Assembly: GCA_946902985.2 (NCBI GenBank)
Contig: OX336388.2
Coordinates: 290,076,526 to 290,140,525 of the forward strand
Direction of reading: 5' to 3'
Source: Meconema thalassinum
Taxonomy: Eukaryota; Arthropoda; Insecta; Orthoptera; Tettigoniidae
Length of the DNA stretch: 64,000 bases
The notes under the pieces are model-generated. The model worked only from the letters and a program-made list of their open reading frames with translations. It did no database searches and was not told the origin of the DNA. Shown here in pieces: positions 33,393 through 45,814 of the stretch. The first letter of the stretch is position 1. Every line of letters begins with the position of its first letter. The translations under genes were made by a program, and so were the position numbers.

Positions 33393-35123
33393 GATAATGA
33401 AAACTTTCTCCAGAACAGTTAAGACGCGCGTAGAAAATCAATATATTGATAGGCTACAGAAGAACAATGCGTTTTTTCGGTAGGTAGATCGTGTATTGAT
33501 CACATTTTTACATTATGACTGCTCTTGGAAAAGTGTAGAGCAAGATCTAAATATATCGGAATGGTTTGTTGACCTGGAAAAGGCGATATGGCAAGTTCTA
33601 AGAGAAGCAACGATCAATGTATTCGAAAAATAAGTGCTGGATTAAAGTTATGATTTGTAGTCGGTAGCATGCTGAGCTTCTAGGCCCAAGATAGCGGGTT
33701 CAAACCCGACCAAAGCCGCTGGATTTTTAAGAGCGTTAAAAAAATCCCTCCGTATGCCTTCCTTCGGAGGGGAAGTAAATCCGTCGGTCCCATGTCATAG
33801 ATTTATGGCATGTTAAAGAACCTTCCACTAATTGCACCTGTGTGAAGCTAAATTGGATAGGTTAAGAATGTAAACAACGCTCTTAGGTTTCTACGTTCGT
33901 TGCCAAGAGCCGACTGCGGTGGCGTCTAGTAGCTAAGTTCTGAACTTGGCCTAGTAGTCGTTGACGGTGGCGCTTGGTGGCAAAAGTAAGAACTATTTGA
34001 AAAATTCTAAGTAGCAGTACTTAAATTAAAAAACAGATAACACACACTAATACAGTCATCACAATTAACACCGGTTATCAGACAGATTCTACACACACCC
34101 AAAGTACACGGGGCTACATGACCGCGTTGTCGCAGACCCTAAACTGAAGAACCAACCAAAGTTATGGAAGTTATGTATCCAGGGAAATATATACAACCAA
34201 GGGTCTGTTACAAGTTTGCTGTTTATCACCGCTGCTGTTAAAGATTTATTTAGACGTCTGTTTAAGAAAATGGTCCAGGAAATATTGTACAATGGGATTA
34301 CAGATGAACCTGGAGTATTACTTACATCATCTTCGTTTTGCTGATGACCGGGTGATATTGACTCAAGATATAGACGATGCCTCTTATATGATGGGGAAAT
34401 TAATTGAGGAATATCGAATGTGGGGACTAAATACCAATTACAACAATCGGAATACCTTACATTAGAGAATAATGGTGGTGAGAAACTACAGATCGGAAAG
34501 GCAGAAATTCAAACTGTCACTAAATATAAATATTGGGTTCAATAATAGAAGCTGGGGGAACAAGTTCATCTGAAATAGAGAAAAGGGTAAGTGAGGCTAG
34601 GAGAACAATTGGAGCATTACATTCCGTTTTATGGAGTAGAATTAATTTAAACAGTAAGAAACTTATTTACAGTTCATTGGTACAAAGTATTTTGTTGTAT
34701 GGAGCAAAACTTGGACGTTAAACAGACAGCAAGCAAACAAACTATTAGTAACAGAGATGGATTATTGGAGGAGGGCGGCAAGAAAATCAACATTGGATAA
34801 AATTAGAAATACGAGAACCAGAGAAATCATGCAGTTAAATAAATGTACTAGAAGTTGTTGAAGAAACAAGATGACAATGGTTTGGACTTGTGAAAAGGAT
34901 GCAGAATAGTAGAATTCCAAATGTAATGTTACATTGGAAAGCTGAAGGCAAACGGAAACGGGGTGAACCAAGAGAACAATGGATGGATGGTGTAAAGAGA
35001 AGCGTGGCTACCAGAGGCTTAACCGAGGAAGATGCTGAACACCGAAATTTGTGGAGGAGTGGAGTATTTTAGGGTTGAAGGAAAACTACTGTATTTAGAA
35101 TATTCCTAATAAAGAAGAAGAAG
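33393..35123 (+). pseudogene. Second decayed LINE RT (interrupted by a SINE)
   Basis: RT relic with many frame changes. The part before the SINE has FVDLEKA-like motif A near 33575. After the SINE, an LSPLL-like motif B lies around 34230, then YYLHHLRFADDRVILTQDID (FADD region), SIIEAGGTSSSEIEKRVSEA, LVQSILLYGAKLG and the C-terminal WKAEGKRKRGEPREQWMDGV. It ends with AATAAAGAAGAAGAAG, a GAA tail like those of the LINEs at 8.7 and 33.4 kb. It begins where the preceding LINE's target duplication ends, so the first LINE may have landed at its 5' edge. Confidence 0.8.
33653..34157 (+). mobile_element. SINE family B, tail type I, copy 8 (with TSD)
   Basis: Inserted in the second decayed LINE. The 9-bp repeat AAAGTTATG at 33644-33652 and 34158-34166 is an exact TSD. 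The head is slightly short at the 5' end (starts near GTCGGTAGCATGC), B box GGGTTCAAACCCGACC, tail type I ending AACCAACC. Confidence 0.9.
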
Positions 35124-35944
35124 CCGCTCACTGATGAGTTAGAATGCCTGTGCGTCCTTCTACTGCCATCTGCGGTAAATGAACAACTCTCTATGGAGAA
35201 AACGCATCTTAAACAATTGAACTGTAATTGTTTTTTTTGTTGTCGGACAAGGACAACACTATTGTACCCTAATTGTAATGGTTGTTGCTACCTAAACCCG
35301 ATAGGAATTACATGAGATTAATAATTACACTTGGATGACCAGTTTCGATCGACACGGTACGGTACACTGTGTTAGTGTATGCGTTACCTGTCAGCTTTCT
35401 TGGTGTGTGGCTATTGACCTTACTTGTAATGGTTATTAAATGACCTAGTTGGTCACAGATGTGGGTTTAAAGTAGATAGCTGATTGTTTGGGCGATGGGG
35501 ACGTATCTCTCATCCAGTTGCTTCACACGTAACTGGCCAATTGCAACATAGGTCTATCACATCATTGGCCATGTCACACAAGTTAAGCATTTCATGTACT
35601 GTGCCCAAATCCAGTGGCCTGGATTTGAGGGTACAGGCCACAATGCTAAGTCCAGAATAGAAAGTTTGAATAGCGCGCACCAAACCTTCTTAGAAGGAAT
35701 TGGAAGCTTTCGACAGACAAGAAATGGTTAAGTGACGTAGGCCGAGAGCGTCATAATCAAGGCTAAAATGTCATTAAATATTTCCCGATCGAGTAGAACC
35801 TTGAGATTAAAATCAGATTACTGGCACGGACAAGGGAGGAAGAATGTGCTTTATTTCGAGGCAATTGATTGAGCGGAAGCTGAGATATGAGATGTTTTAG
35901 TTCCAGCATTTTTTCCCGCAGTGACCTCGTGTAGCCCGCTCAGG

Positions 35945-36000
35945 AGTATATAAGGCACGCCTGCCCGAGCTAAGTATGTTCACTTCTCCATAAGCACTCC
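35945..36000 (+). promoter_or_regulatory. TATA-box-like promoter candidate
   Basis: AGGAGTATATAAGGCACGCC carries a near-ideal TATA box (TATATAAG) with a GC-rich 3' flank, and TTCACTTC about 30 bp downstream could serve as an initiator. No reading frame follows, so it may be an old LTR or a chance match. Confidence 0.3.
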
Positions 36001-37158
36001 GTTTCTATGGATGTGTAGTTCTTCGTAAGCGCTCTAGCCGCTAAACACTCTACGACTCCGAACACTGTTATAATCTTCGTGCACATGGTTGCAAATTCTT
36101 CGTTATTAACGGCACAGTTGCTGGGACTTAGTGTTTCCACAGTACATGGTTACTGGTGTTAGGAAAGTGTTAAACATTTTAGTGATCTTCGAACTTTTCA
36201 AATGTTATCACCGAAGTGATAAAAATTTGTGGCACTGGTAATTATTTACTGCTACAACTGGACATATGGTAGACTTTGTCTACATTTCTTTCTTCTGTCC
36301 ACAATTATTCAAAGCTGGATTATTTAATCCAACAGTCAGAGGACAAGCTTTTGTCTTGTTAGTGGACCAGCCAAGATAAATCAGTACTTTTATTACCATT
36401 CTTTAGCCGATATTGGGAATACAGTTTTGCCTTGCGCAATCTGGAGAGTGAGAAGCTCTGCCCAGCAAACTCGACAGAATTTGTACTAGTGCTGAACTAG
36501 ATTATAAGCGTATTAGGAGTAGTGAACACATATCAGTTGGGCCATGTTAATAATTTTCATCATGGATCATTTTGATCAGACCCCGTCAACTTTACTTCAG
36601 CTTTTGAAGCTGGTAACATTTTTCTTCAAGATATTAAGGCTTCAAGTATGAATACCGCTATGTCTGTGTAAGACCATTGCGGGTATAAAATGGAGGCCGA
36701 TACAAGATTATAAATACGTGTCCTAATGGGGACAAGAAGACTGAATAATCTGGTTCAGACCAGATTACAAGCATCAAGATCAACAAGAATGTAAGCTAAA
36801 AATTTGCAATATTTTTATGCGTAGTTAGCTGGATTTCTCATATATTTTTCTACAGTGTCTTACCTACACATATTTTCTATTTATCGATATGTTTTTTCTT
36901 GCTGTTGCAAATATTTTTCTTTTTCAATAGAAGCTTTGATCTGAGTAGTTTTACACTCAGAAGTCAATGATTCGAAATTCATGGACGAGCAGAACGAGCA
37001 TTTATATAATTTTGATATTTTTCTAATCGCGGTCATCAGCCGTCGTAACTGAAGATTTAATAATAAATTTAAGTTGAGGAATGGACATTTATCCATTATT
37101 TAGAAGTCGAGGATGATATTCCCCGAACAGTTTAACAACTTTAAATCCTTTTGTTGAG

Positions 37159-37160
37159 GA

Positions 37161-37208
<48 letters not shown>
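37159..37208. repeat. (AAT)n microsatellite
   Basis: About 16 uninterrupted AAT units; no adjacent SINE tail was recognised. Confidence 0.9.
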
Positions 37209-37209
<1 letters not shown>

Positions 37210-40200
37210 TTGATTTAATAATAATTATTTTTCTATTTTCTGAAATAATAATAATAATATTTGTGATTTCTAATAATCATTATCATGTAGTGTGATTTAT
37301 ACATTTGACATTTGAAACAATATTCTAAGATCGGATATTTGTTGATTCCGAAGGTTAGTGGTTAACGCATGCCCACCAATAAATAACATATTAATTCAGT
37401 GGAAGTATTTCACGCTTGCATTATGCATTTACATCTTTGAGAAGACACGGAAAGTAATGATACGGGAAGCTAAAAGCATGTATAAAACGGGGTTTTTGCT
37501 AGAGTTTGTATAAAAATAAAATCATTACTGTGCAACGTCTTTCAAAACGTTTGGCTAAGAATAGACACGGTGTGGAGTTATTCATGTTTTAAACTGATGG
37601 TAAAAATATTATTATTGTAAACTCATTGGTGGAGTTTGTAACGTTTCGTAGCTAGTGCACAGCTTTCCCCATGCTTGAGTGACATGTTGTAACGTTTCAT
37701 AGCTCGTGATAGAAAATGAGTGCAGTAAATAGCTCGGTTAATAGGGCGCCAATCTCCAACAGACGGTTGTGAGATAAATTTATATTTATTAAATTGAGAT
37801 TCTTTACTTTCGGGGAAGGGGCAACAGAGGCTAGCTGCAAAACACCTTATTCTATTATCTTGACCTCTGGGAAGTCTAGCATGGGGTAAATCTTGACAGA
37901 AAGTCATAGATTGTAAACATAATTTATTAACAAAACAGGACGAGATGAATGACGTCTTGCGAACTTCCAAACAGTTAAAATAAAAAGGGGAAGTTATTTC
38001 TTTAAATTATAGAAGTTAATAGTATTTACGTCCGACTTGCAATTGACAAATATGCATGAGCTCACCGGGTTGTAGATCTTCATGGGCGATGTTGGCGGAG
38101 GTATCTCGTTCCTGAAGTAGACATCTCGCGTGGTCTTCCATGGTTCCAAGTACCAATCCTCCCTGATAAAGCTATCTGCTCACTAATTGCACAGATGCTG
38201 TCGCCTAGCTGAGTGAATGGAATGGTTTCACTCGTCTTCGATATTCAGCGCAATGCTGGAAATATCCTAGCTTGATCTCCACTGAGTTTACTAGTTCAAC
38301 TTTATGAAATTTTGTAGTTGAATCTCAACAAGTGAGGTCCAAGTTTAGAATTTGAAGTGCTTTCAAGTGAAAACATAATAATATTCTTCCTGTCCATACA
38401 GCTCTGTCCCGGCTTATATATGGCAATTATATCTCCCACCAGCAGTAGGGGATCGGCCAATTGCAATATCAAAGTATTGTCTACAGAAAGTGACGCTCCA
38501 TCCTTATTGACCGAAGTAAGTTCTTTATCACGCACCAAGTGGCTATATTGGGGTGAAGGTCTCTCCCCCAGTGACACAGTTCCATATTGGTGTCATGTAG
38601 CGGTATCTTCCTTAAAAATTACAAGGTTGCAGTTTTCTCGTCGTAAAACAATTTATTCTAAAAATCTGGGGAGTACATTGTTTTGACATCTTTTAGAATT
38701 AGCCTGCTGGCTACCGAGGGTCTTGGTTGGGACTCTCTTTCCACTCTTCCTGCCTCTTCATAAGCGGTTTATGACGGTTCGGGCGGTATCTATTGTCAGT
38801 TGTTAGTTCCGCAAGTGAGCTCAAGAAATATATTTATTGGGGGAGGGGTTGTAAATTTACGGTTTGAAATCTCGGGTCGACGTCTAATTACAAGAATGGA
38901 TGAGAATGAACATATGATTTTATATTACCCTTAAACACAATAAATATATACATGCACTATCGTTGCAATTGCACATCAATATAGTACTCTTAGTTCAATT
39001 TTTTTGGGTGTGGTGTACAAACACCACAATCTGAGTGCGTAATTAAGTCGCAGGAATGAGGTTGTGTGAAATGAAGCACCAATCATATTGTAGGTTGGAT
39101 GTCTTTGAATTTAGTAGAGGAGTCGAATTTAGCCACACTTTCGTCGAGATATAACCAAAGGTTATTTTGTTGAGCCATCATTGTCAATTCACAGTTTACC
39201 CACGTGTTCTAGAAGTATTCCTAGTAATTGCTTGCCCGAGAATTGTTATAGTTAAACTTGTACCTTCCATTACGAAAAGACTTTACCGTTGTCTAGATGA
39301 TAATTTTGATTATGCGATTGTTGACGCATTTAAAACGAATGGGCCGATGCTGTTAATTATTTAAAACTGTTACTTCTTAACAACCACTAAAATCTGAGAG
39401 GATTTTGTGATCCTGTAAAAATATATAAACATTTTGCAAATAAGTTGATGATTAACATATTTGACATTTTGTCAATTTATTGAAATTTTGATAATAACAA
39501 ACGAAATTGTCTCATGGTAAATTTTCTAAATAATATTTCCAATTTTCTGAATAATATTTCCAAGTGATGATTAATTGATTAAATGGTTGAATCCATATGG
39601 AATTGAATTTATATTTTGTTGATAATAATATTTTGATAATTATATTTATGATTGAGTCAAAAGCTCTGGATAGACTTTGGATCGAGAACAGGTGATTCAA
39701 TAAATATTTTCTGTTTATCGAAGTTCGTCGAATCCAAATGCTCGAAGTCTATGTAAATGATATTGTGTTGTATTTCTTGTTAATAACTTTGTATTTGAAC
39801 AAATCCTGAGATTACTGAATCCTGAAGTGTTAGTTAATTTGCTAGGATATTTTGAAAAAGTGAACTGTGAGATATTTTTCAACGAGTGATAATTTTTTTA
39901 TTTCAATATGTGAATACTCAAATAATATAGGGATCAGTAAAGACAATTAAATTTGCACTGACAAAACCCTACTACTGTAAATAATTCTTTTGAGCGAAGT
40001 CAACAGGACTATTAATTTGACCTTCGTCTCAATTGCTAAGTGTTCATGTGTTGGTGAACATAACATATGATTCGTCATTCATCTTTTATGCCATTTTGAG
40101 ATACTTTCAGTCAATTTTAAAGTTTTAAATAAAATCAGATTAATTTTATTGGATGCATTCATTTCAGAAAATCTCCTTCTATCCTTATTGTTGCATCGAG

Positions 40201-40374
40201 TCGAAAATAAGTAAAGCATTTTTTTTTTGTTGAGTTATTGTAGTCACTTTAACCCATCTGGCGCCCCGGGATATTTTGATTCTCGTGCTGGCTGATTTTT
40301 GGTGAAATGCATATGTGGTCGTCCGGATTTCGGTCTGAACGGCACAGTACTCAGGTGAAGTTATCGAGAACACA

Positions 40375-40749
40375 GCTCACCGCTGTTGGTGAGTGGTTAT
40401 CGTGTCGGACTACCAACCCCAAGCTTGCAGGTTCGCTCCTGGCCGTGGTAAGTGATTTTTTTTAAGGCGACAAAAATCACGGCATGCATGTCATACCTTG
40501 TTGCCATGTTAAAGAACCCATTTGAATTCAGTAGGCCGTGCTCATAGTGGCAACATTAATCTCGGAATTTTCCGCCAACACAAAGTTCCTCCTTTCTCTA
40601 CTAGAAAGCGCTATAGTGTCAAGGAGATTAGATATCTAATCTGCTTGACTTTCATAGCGCTCCAAGGAACAACAAAATTCGACAAGCAAGCTGCCCTTTG
40701 GGAGACAAATAAAAAAGCTTGCACCCGGCATCCGAGGCCATACGACATA
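40375..40749 (+). mobile_element. SINE family A, copy 5 (with TSD)
   Basis: Plus-strand SINE A. Flanks TTATCGAGAACACA (40361-40374) and TTATCGGGAACACA (40750-40763) form a 14-bp TSD with one mismatch. Head A-box GTTGGTGAGTGG, B-box AGGTTCGCTCC, acceptor-like CTGGCCGTGG; 3' end CATCCGAGGCCATACG. Confidence 0.9.
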
Positions 40750-40763
40750 TTATCGGGAACACA

Positions 40764-41165
40764 AGCAACGAAAGAATGACTCACAAAACACGGGCAGAAA
40801 ATTTACACAGTCACTTGGAATATATAAAACAAGAAATCACTTTCCACTAAACCGAACTCCATCACTACCACACAGTCATTCTCCCAGAGGCACTCTATGC
40901 GATTGAGACGTCATCGTTTACCATCAACATCAACGACATTGAGAAGATAGGACGGAAGATACTGAGGAAAATATTCGGACCAAAGCCTCACAACTGTATT
41001 CACTGACTGAACAATTCGCCTCACTTGCACAGGAAAGACGCATAAAATTCTACGGACATATAGCACAAATGGACAACTCCCGTCTGACTGATCAAGAAAA
41101 TCTTCATCATAGTTAATGGAACCCGGCGAACCAAAGCAGACACACAAAAGGACTAAGCTGAAATC
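40764..41165 (+). pseudogene. LINE RT C-terminal fragment
   Basis: Frame remnants read ELHHYHTVILPEALYAIET, then IEKIGRKILRKIFGPK and, after a frame change, SLYSLTEQFASLAQERRIKF. These are post-RT motifs of LINE polyproteins. The copy at 44.0 kb has the same HYH-x-x-x-LPEALYAI motif. Only the last third of the ORF remains. Confidence 0.75.
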
Positions 41166-41181
41166 AACTTTGACCCACTAA

Positions 41182-41395
41182 CAATAATAATATTTTGTTT
41201 CTACTGCATATTTCCCATTGCCTGTGGACTTGAAGTAAGTTACTATACCGGTATTTGAGTGGAGGAAATGTGGAAATCTCCGGATCAGCATAGCCGCTGT
41301 CAGCACCGAGATTCGAAGCTACGATCTCTAGACCTTCTCCAGCTGTCCTCGCGACCGTGGAGTACGATTCAACGAGCACGGCTACTCCACGGGAC
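41182..41395 (-). mobile_element. Probable tRNA-derived SINE (family M)
   Basis: Minus-strand sequence with a GTAGCCGTGCTCGTTGAATC head, a B-box-like GCTTCGAATCTC and a 3' ATT-type repeat (41182-41196 on the plus strand as AATAATAATATT). Its head resembles that of SINE C (AGCCGTGGTCGTTACG). No second copy to confirm. Confidence 0.45.
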
Positions 41396-42094
41396 AAATT
41401 AAAAGATAATTTGCATACTACAAGAACACAAAACAAAAGGATCAAGACAACTTAAAAAGACTTGTCCTCGAAGAATAACGATTGAAGAAATTTGCCATGT
41501 TAACAAAGATTTGGAAAGGCAGGTGCATCACAAGAAATCCAACTTAACCTGGTGAATGAGCTAACGTGAGCCATAGAAACATGGACCGTCGAGACGACGT
41601 ACAAGAAGAAAATAGAACCTCAATAGATACACCACCGTGTGCTTGTTCTGAACATAGTTCTTGAGGACCGCGGGTAGGGTCATAAAGAAGATAATCCAAG
41701 AATTCTTGAGTTACTTCGGCCACGGAGAAGGCGGTAATGCAAGGGAAGCGACGACAAGGAAAAGCTCCAACACGATGGAACGACCAGTTGAAGATACTGG
41801 TCTCCGTGAGACCTCGCAGTTGGCTCAGCACGGATACACTTGACTTGCCACCACACCCAGCCAGGTTACAAGGATCGAACAGGAGGAGGGCAAGTTAGGC
41901 AGATAGGACAGAGCAGAATGTCCGTCCAAAAGTCTACGGTAAGAAGGGGAAAGCGGAATTAGCTCAGGAATCTGTTGGGGTCGCACTCCGCGAGCTCAGG
42001 ACGCACCAAGCCCCTTAAGAGACTTTGACAATAGGCTAGTAAGAGTTCAGAGCACAATGAAGGTATTGGTAACGAATTGCCTACAAGAAGATTA
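41396..42094. other. Unannotated DNA
   Basis: Decayed LINE-like basic stretches are possible, but none could be aligned with a motif. Confidence 0.35.
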
Positions 42095-42522
42095 TTACTA
42101 ATGTGAAATCCATCCTCCTGTTTGCATGTGAAACGTGGAAAGTTACAAAAATTACACTAACTCTTTACAGACTTTTATAAATCGATGTCTGCGTCGCATC
42201 TTAAACATCAGATGGCCTGAAATTATATCCAATGAAGAGCTTTGGGAAACAAGAAATCTACTCCAAGTAGAGGTTGAAGGAAATGGAGGTGGATAGGACA
42301 TACCCGGAGGAAGCCAGCTGGATCCGTAGAACGAACAGCACTAGAATGGAACCCACAAGAGGCACGGAAAAGGGGTTGTCGTAGAAAGACCTAGAAGAGG
42401 ACTACCGAAGAAGAGGCATTAGAAGTGGGGACAAGTTGGAAAGAAGTTAAAGCACTGGCAAGTCGGAGACCACAATGGAGACGTTTCACGGATACCCTCT
42501 GTTCCAGACGGAACTAGAGGAA
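42095..42522 (+). pseudogene. LINE RT C-terminal fragment (another family)
   Basis: In several frames: VKSILLFACETWKVTK, then INRCLRRILNIRWPE, ISNEELWETRNLLQVE, RKWRWIGHTRRKPAGSV and a C-terminal ASRRPQWRRF. These form the usual end of many RTE-like LINE polyproteins, including the WRWIGH-T-RR motif. Frameshifts separate the blocks. It is distinct from the neighbouring fragments at 40.8 and 44.0 kb. Confidence 0.75.
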
Positions 42523-42955
42523 CCCCCTTAGTGCCAGGCCTGCGCGCTCACAGTATGCCAAGTGTGCCAGACTGATTTAGAGGATTTTGCAGGTTCACAC
42601 TCTCAGGGCTATATAATTCACAATAACCAACACAATGGCTTGAAATTTTCCCTAAATGCTAACTAGAGAACTCACTTACTTCTGAACTACACTTTAACAT
42701 TATCATGCTCATGTTTATTCAAAATAAAAATATTTTTGGAACATTTTCAAAACACGAAAAATATAAAAAACCGAAATAAAACAAAATATAATTAGAAATT
42801 CAACTCCCAGATAAGTAATGTTTACTTCTCTGTAATCTCCCATTCCCGATGAATAAACACGCAAAATATCACTTTAGTATGTACAATAGTTTGGGAGTTA
42901 TCTTCACTAAAGATAAACACAACACACAGAAAACATATTTGCAAAAATATAGGCT
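42523..42955. other. AT-rich unannotated DNA
   Basis: Begins with CCCCTTAGTGCCAGGCC, which may pair with the inverted AGTGCCAAC-like sequence near 43490 as transposon ends (see the acidic frame at 42956-43270). Confidence 0.35.
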
Positions 42956-43270
42956 TCAGGATTTACCCCTAACTTGTCCTACCTGAACTTCACGGAAATC
43001 GTGAAACTGCTGGTTATTGTTGACGTCATCGCTACTACTGTCATTCTGAATGTCATTATCACTGTAACTATCGCTGTTTACCTTAGGCCTAAAATCACGC
43101 GGTCGGATGTTTACATCAATCCTGCCGCTATCACTTTCACTTTCCACTTTCTCATCTAATGGAGGTTTAAATTCCTCAACCGAGTAATCATCATCCTCCT
43201 CTTCACTCACATTATTTACGTACATAGCCAGATCATCGCCGTCAACAAACAGACTTATTTCTCCCGCTCG
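42956..43270 (-). pseudogene. Acidic N-terminal frame of a possible DNA transposon
   Basis: The minus-strand 89-codon frame from 43225 starts MYVNNVSEEEDDDYSVEEF and continues with Asp/Ser-rich SDSYSDNDIQNDSSSDDVN. Just upstream, an ATGGCG start (43272 downward) encodes MASSGRNKSVC before a frame break leading into DGDDLAMYVNN. A strongly acidic, low-complexity N-terminus is typical of piggyBac-type transposases, but no catalytic domain follows. It could equally be a host-derived acidic exon. Function unknown. Confidence 0.3.
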
Positions 43271-43289
43271 ACGCCATTTTACTCAATGT

Positions 43290-43984
43290 GTCATAGATGT
43301 TACGCGGATGAGCACAGATTTCTAAAATTCACTGAACCGGAAATAGTAAACTTACGCGTCATCTATCGACGTAGTTAAAAACTACTATCCTTTCTCTGTG
43401 GAATCAACGCGTATGGTGCTGCCTGCTGGCAAATCCAACCGAACTAAATACGTATAAAAGAGCGGTCTGTTCAAACAACGATATATCGTTGTTGGCACTT
43501 TAGGCGTAAATACGGAACAGCGATATGCTAGTCCTCTGATACCCTAGTATGGTCGTGGTCGTAAGAGAATAATAGTTGTCCAAGGGAGGTCGATATGAAT
43601 GATGAAAGAGATGAACTTGGCACAACTATTTGTGAGCCCATAGGGGGAAGTAGAATAAAATAAGAAGGAAAAGAGAAAAAAATAAGCCAATCAATGAATC
43701 AATTCCCCCTTCCTAGATCAGGCGAGTAGGCAGCCTATGTATGAGGCTGTCAAAGGGTGCTTCGACCATTAGCATTTGTAAGCGCAAAGAATTCTCCAGT
43801 CACCTCTGACATTTGATGGCCTGGCTTTACGACACGGCTGCGCTTGATCGTATTTCCACTTTCAATCCCCGAGACACAAACAAGCCTTTTATATTCGTGA
43901 AATATCGGAATATTGAGTCGAGTTTCTGTCTTATCCCAGGGATAGTGGCAGTCCCAGGGCAAAGAAATGGTATTTCTTTCTTCA
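43290..43984. other. Unannotated DNA
   Basis: ACGATATATCGT is a short palindrome near 43477; nothing else was recognised. Confidence 0.4.
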
Positions 43985-44925
43985 TAACTTCATTCCTTCA
44001 AAGACATCACACAATAATACAGGAAAATTACCTCAATCCTGGATTATCAAAAAAACTCCGTCACTACCACGCAGCCGTTCTCCCAGAAGCATTGTACGCA
44101 ATTGGGACATCACAAATAACATCCAATACGTCGAGAAAATGGAACGGATATATTAAGGAAAATATTTGGAGCCAATGTCCACCCGAGCCCGATAGAGTTT
44201 TATTCCTTATATGCCCAAGATCGCGGGTTCAAACCCGGCCGAAGCCGTCGGATTTTTTAACAGCATTAAAAATCCCTCAGTATGCCTTCATTCGGAGGGG
44301 ATGTAATGCTGGCGGTCCCATGTCATGAAAATAGAACCTAGCACTAATTACTCTTGTGTGAAGCTAAATTATAGGTTAGATTTTGACTAACGGTCTTCGG
44401 TTCCAACGTTCGTCGCCAAGAGCCGACTGCGGTGGCATCTAGTAACCAATTTCAAAACTAGTTGTCATTGACGATGGCGTTTGGTAACAAAAGTAGGAAC
44501 TACTTGAAAATTGAATGTCTGCAGTCCTTACTTAAAAACAAATACACACTAATACAGCCATCACAATTAACACCTGTTATCAGACAGATTCTACACACAC
44601 CCAAAATACACGGAACTACATGACTGCGTTGTCGCAGCCCCTAAACTGAGGAACCAACCAAGAATTTTATTCACTAACCGACCGATTCACTTCAGTTGAA
44701 CGGAAAAGTCGTTTGGCTCTATGGGCACAACTTGCAATTGGCCAAACCAATCTTTCTCATCAATGGAATATAACAAACCAAAGCATACAGGCTAGCAGAC
44801 ACCCGAAAGGAACTCAAAACATTCAATATTCACCAGCTGACAATCGCATGGACAGACAACTAATTCACACGATTTCACACCCAAGGATTCAACAACTACT
44901 CACAATCCCATGGACACAATAATGA
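43985..44925 (+). pseudogene. LINE RT C-terminal fragment split by a SINE
   Basis: Before the SINE: SKKLRHYHAAVLPEALYAIG. After it: LTDRFTSVERKSRLALWAQL and a tail with NRMDRQLIHTISHPRIQQL. The first part matches the fragment at 40.8 kb, so both come from one LINE family. Removing the SINE and one copy of its target duplication brings the two halves together, with frame changes. Confidence 0.75.
44206..44660 (+). mobile_element. SINE family B, tail type I, copy 9 (5'-truncated, with TSD)
   Basis: Starts inside the tRNA-like head (ATGCCCAAGATCGCGGG) and ends AACCAACC. Flanks AGAGTTTTATTC (44194-44205) and AGAATTTTATTC (44661-44672) are a TSD with one mismatch. Confidence 0.88.
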
Positions 44926-45790
44926 CGACACAGCTCTTTGGATAGTAAATCCCATGTAATAATAGCCCTTCAACCTTTTGCGTGGCGATACGGTTTTATT
45001 GAGAAGGGATTCTCATATTATAAATGCAGACCTGATCAGTGATCAGGTTCTGAACAATGATAAAGCCAAGATCTTATGAGATTCGACCATAATAACTGAT
45101 CGTTTTGTAGGAGCCAACAGGCCAGACTTGTGATATTCGATAAGCAAACCCACAAGCCCAGTGGCGTACCGACGGGGGTGTTTAGGGTTTAACCTCCCCC
45201 CCCCCCCCCCCCCCCCTTAGAGATATTTCCTTACTTGAACCTTTATATTGCCCCATCTATCACCTGTTTTACGTTACCGCCATTGAGGCGTCTTAACTCC
45301 TGTATATATTAAAAAAGTGATCAAGTTCCTCATTTGGTAAATGTCCTGCACTCTGCTCGCAGCGAGACTCCCCCTTCAGTGTTGGAGTTAGCCATGGATC
45401 AGTTTTGCTGTTGAAGAGTGCGATCGGTAACTTGTATCTCGTCGCTTCGGGTTGCTTTAATTGTGTGTCCGTTTCGTTAGAGATAATTCAGTACATGAGG
45501 AATTTATTCCAATTAATGATACAGATAAAGTCATCAAGATGGCAGATTTTGAGAGTCAATAATAATGGCGGTGGGAACACGGAGAGCATTCTCTCACATA
45601 ATATCAATATTAAAAGCAACCACGTAACTATGGTCATCGTTTCAGTTTTATCATTTTAAATGATCTTGTCGACTTCGTCGTTACGCTGGGGTCTGGCGTT
45701 ACGTTACGGCGACGGGACGAAATGTACCCAGATGCACTGAGGTGTGTGACGTCATAGTACCGCTTGGTGCATGTGTTCCCCGACAATCTG
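44926..45790. other. Unannotated DNA with a poly(C) tract
   Basis: Apart from the C-run near 45196-45220 there are only short open frames without family resemblance. Confidence 0.45.
45196..45220. repeat. Poly(C) tract
   Basis: An uninterrupted run of about 24 C follows AACCTCC. The opposite strand is poly(G) and could form G-quadruplex structures; length may be uncertain for sequencing reasons. Confidence 0.9.
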
Positions 45791-45814
45791 TACTTCGTTA
45801 GTAAAGACAAAAAT

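Larger units (their letters stand above)
35124..40360. other. Long AT-rich region without recognised genes
   Basis: Contains an (AAT)n tract at about 37159-37208 and many short chance open frames on both strands. None shows a domain or motif. A TATA-type promoter-like stretch lies near 35948. Parts could be remains of an LTR element, but no pair of LTRs was found. Confidence 0.45.

Noticed and set aside
37623..37970. 115-codon minus-strand open frame as a host gene
   Set aside because: No motif, no recognisable splice or promoter context and no second copy; consistent with chance.
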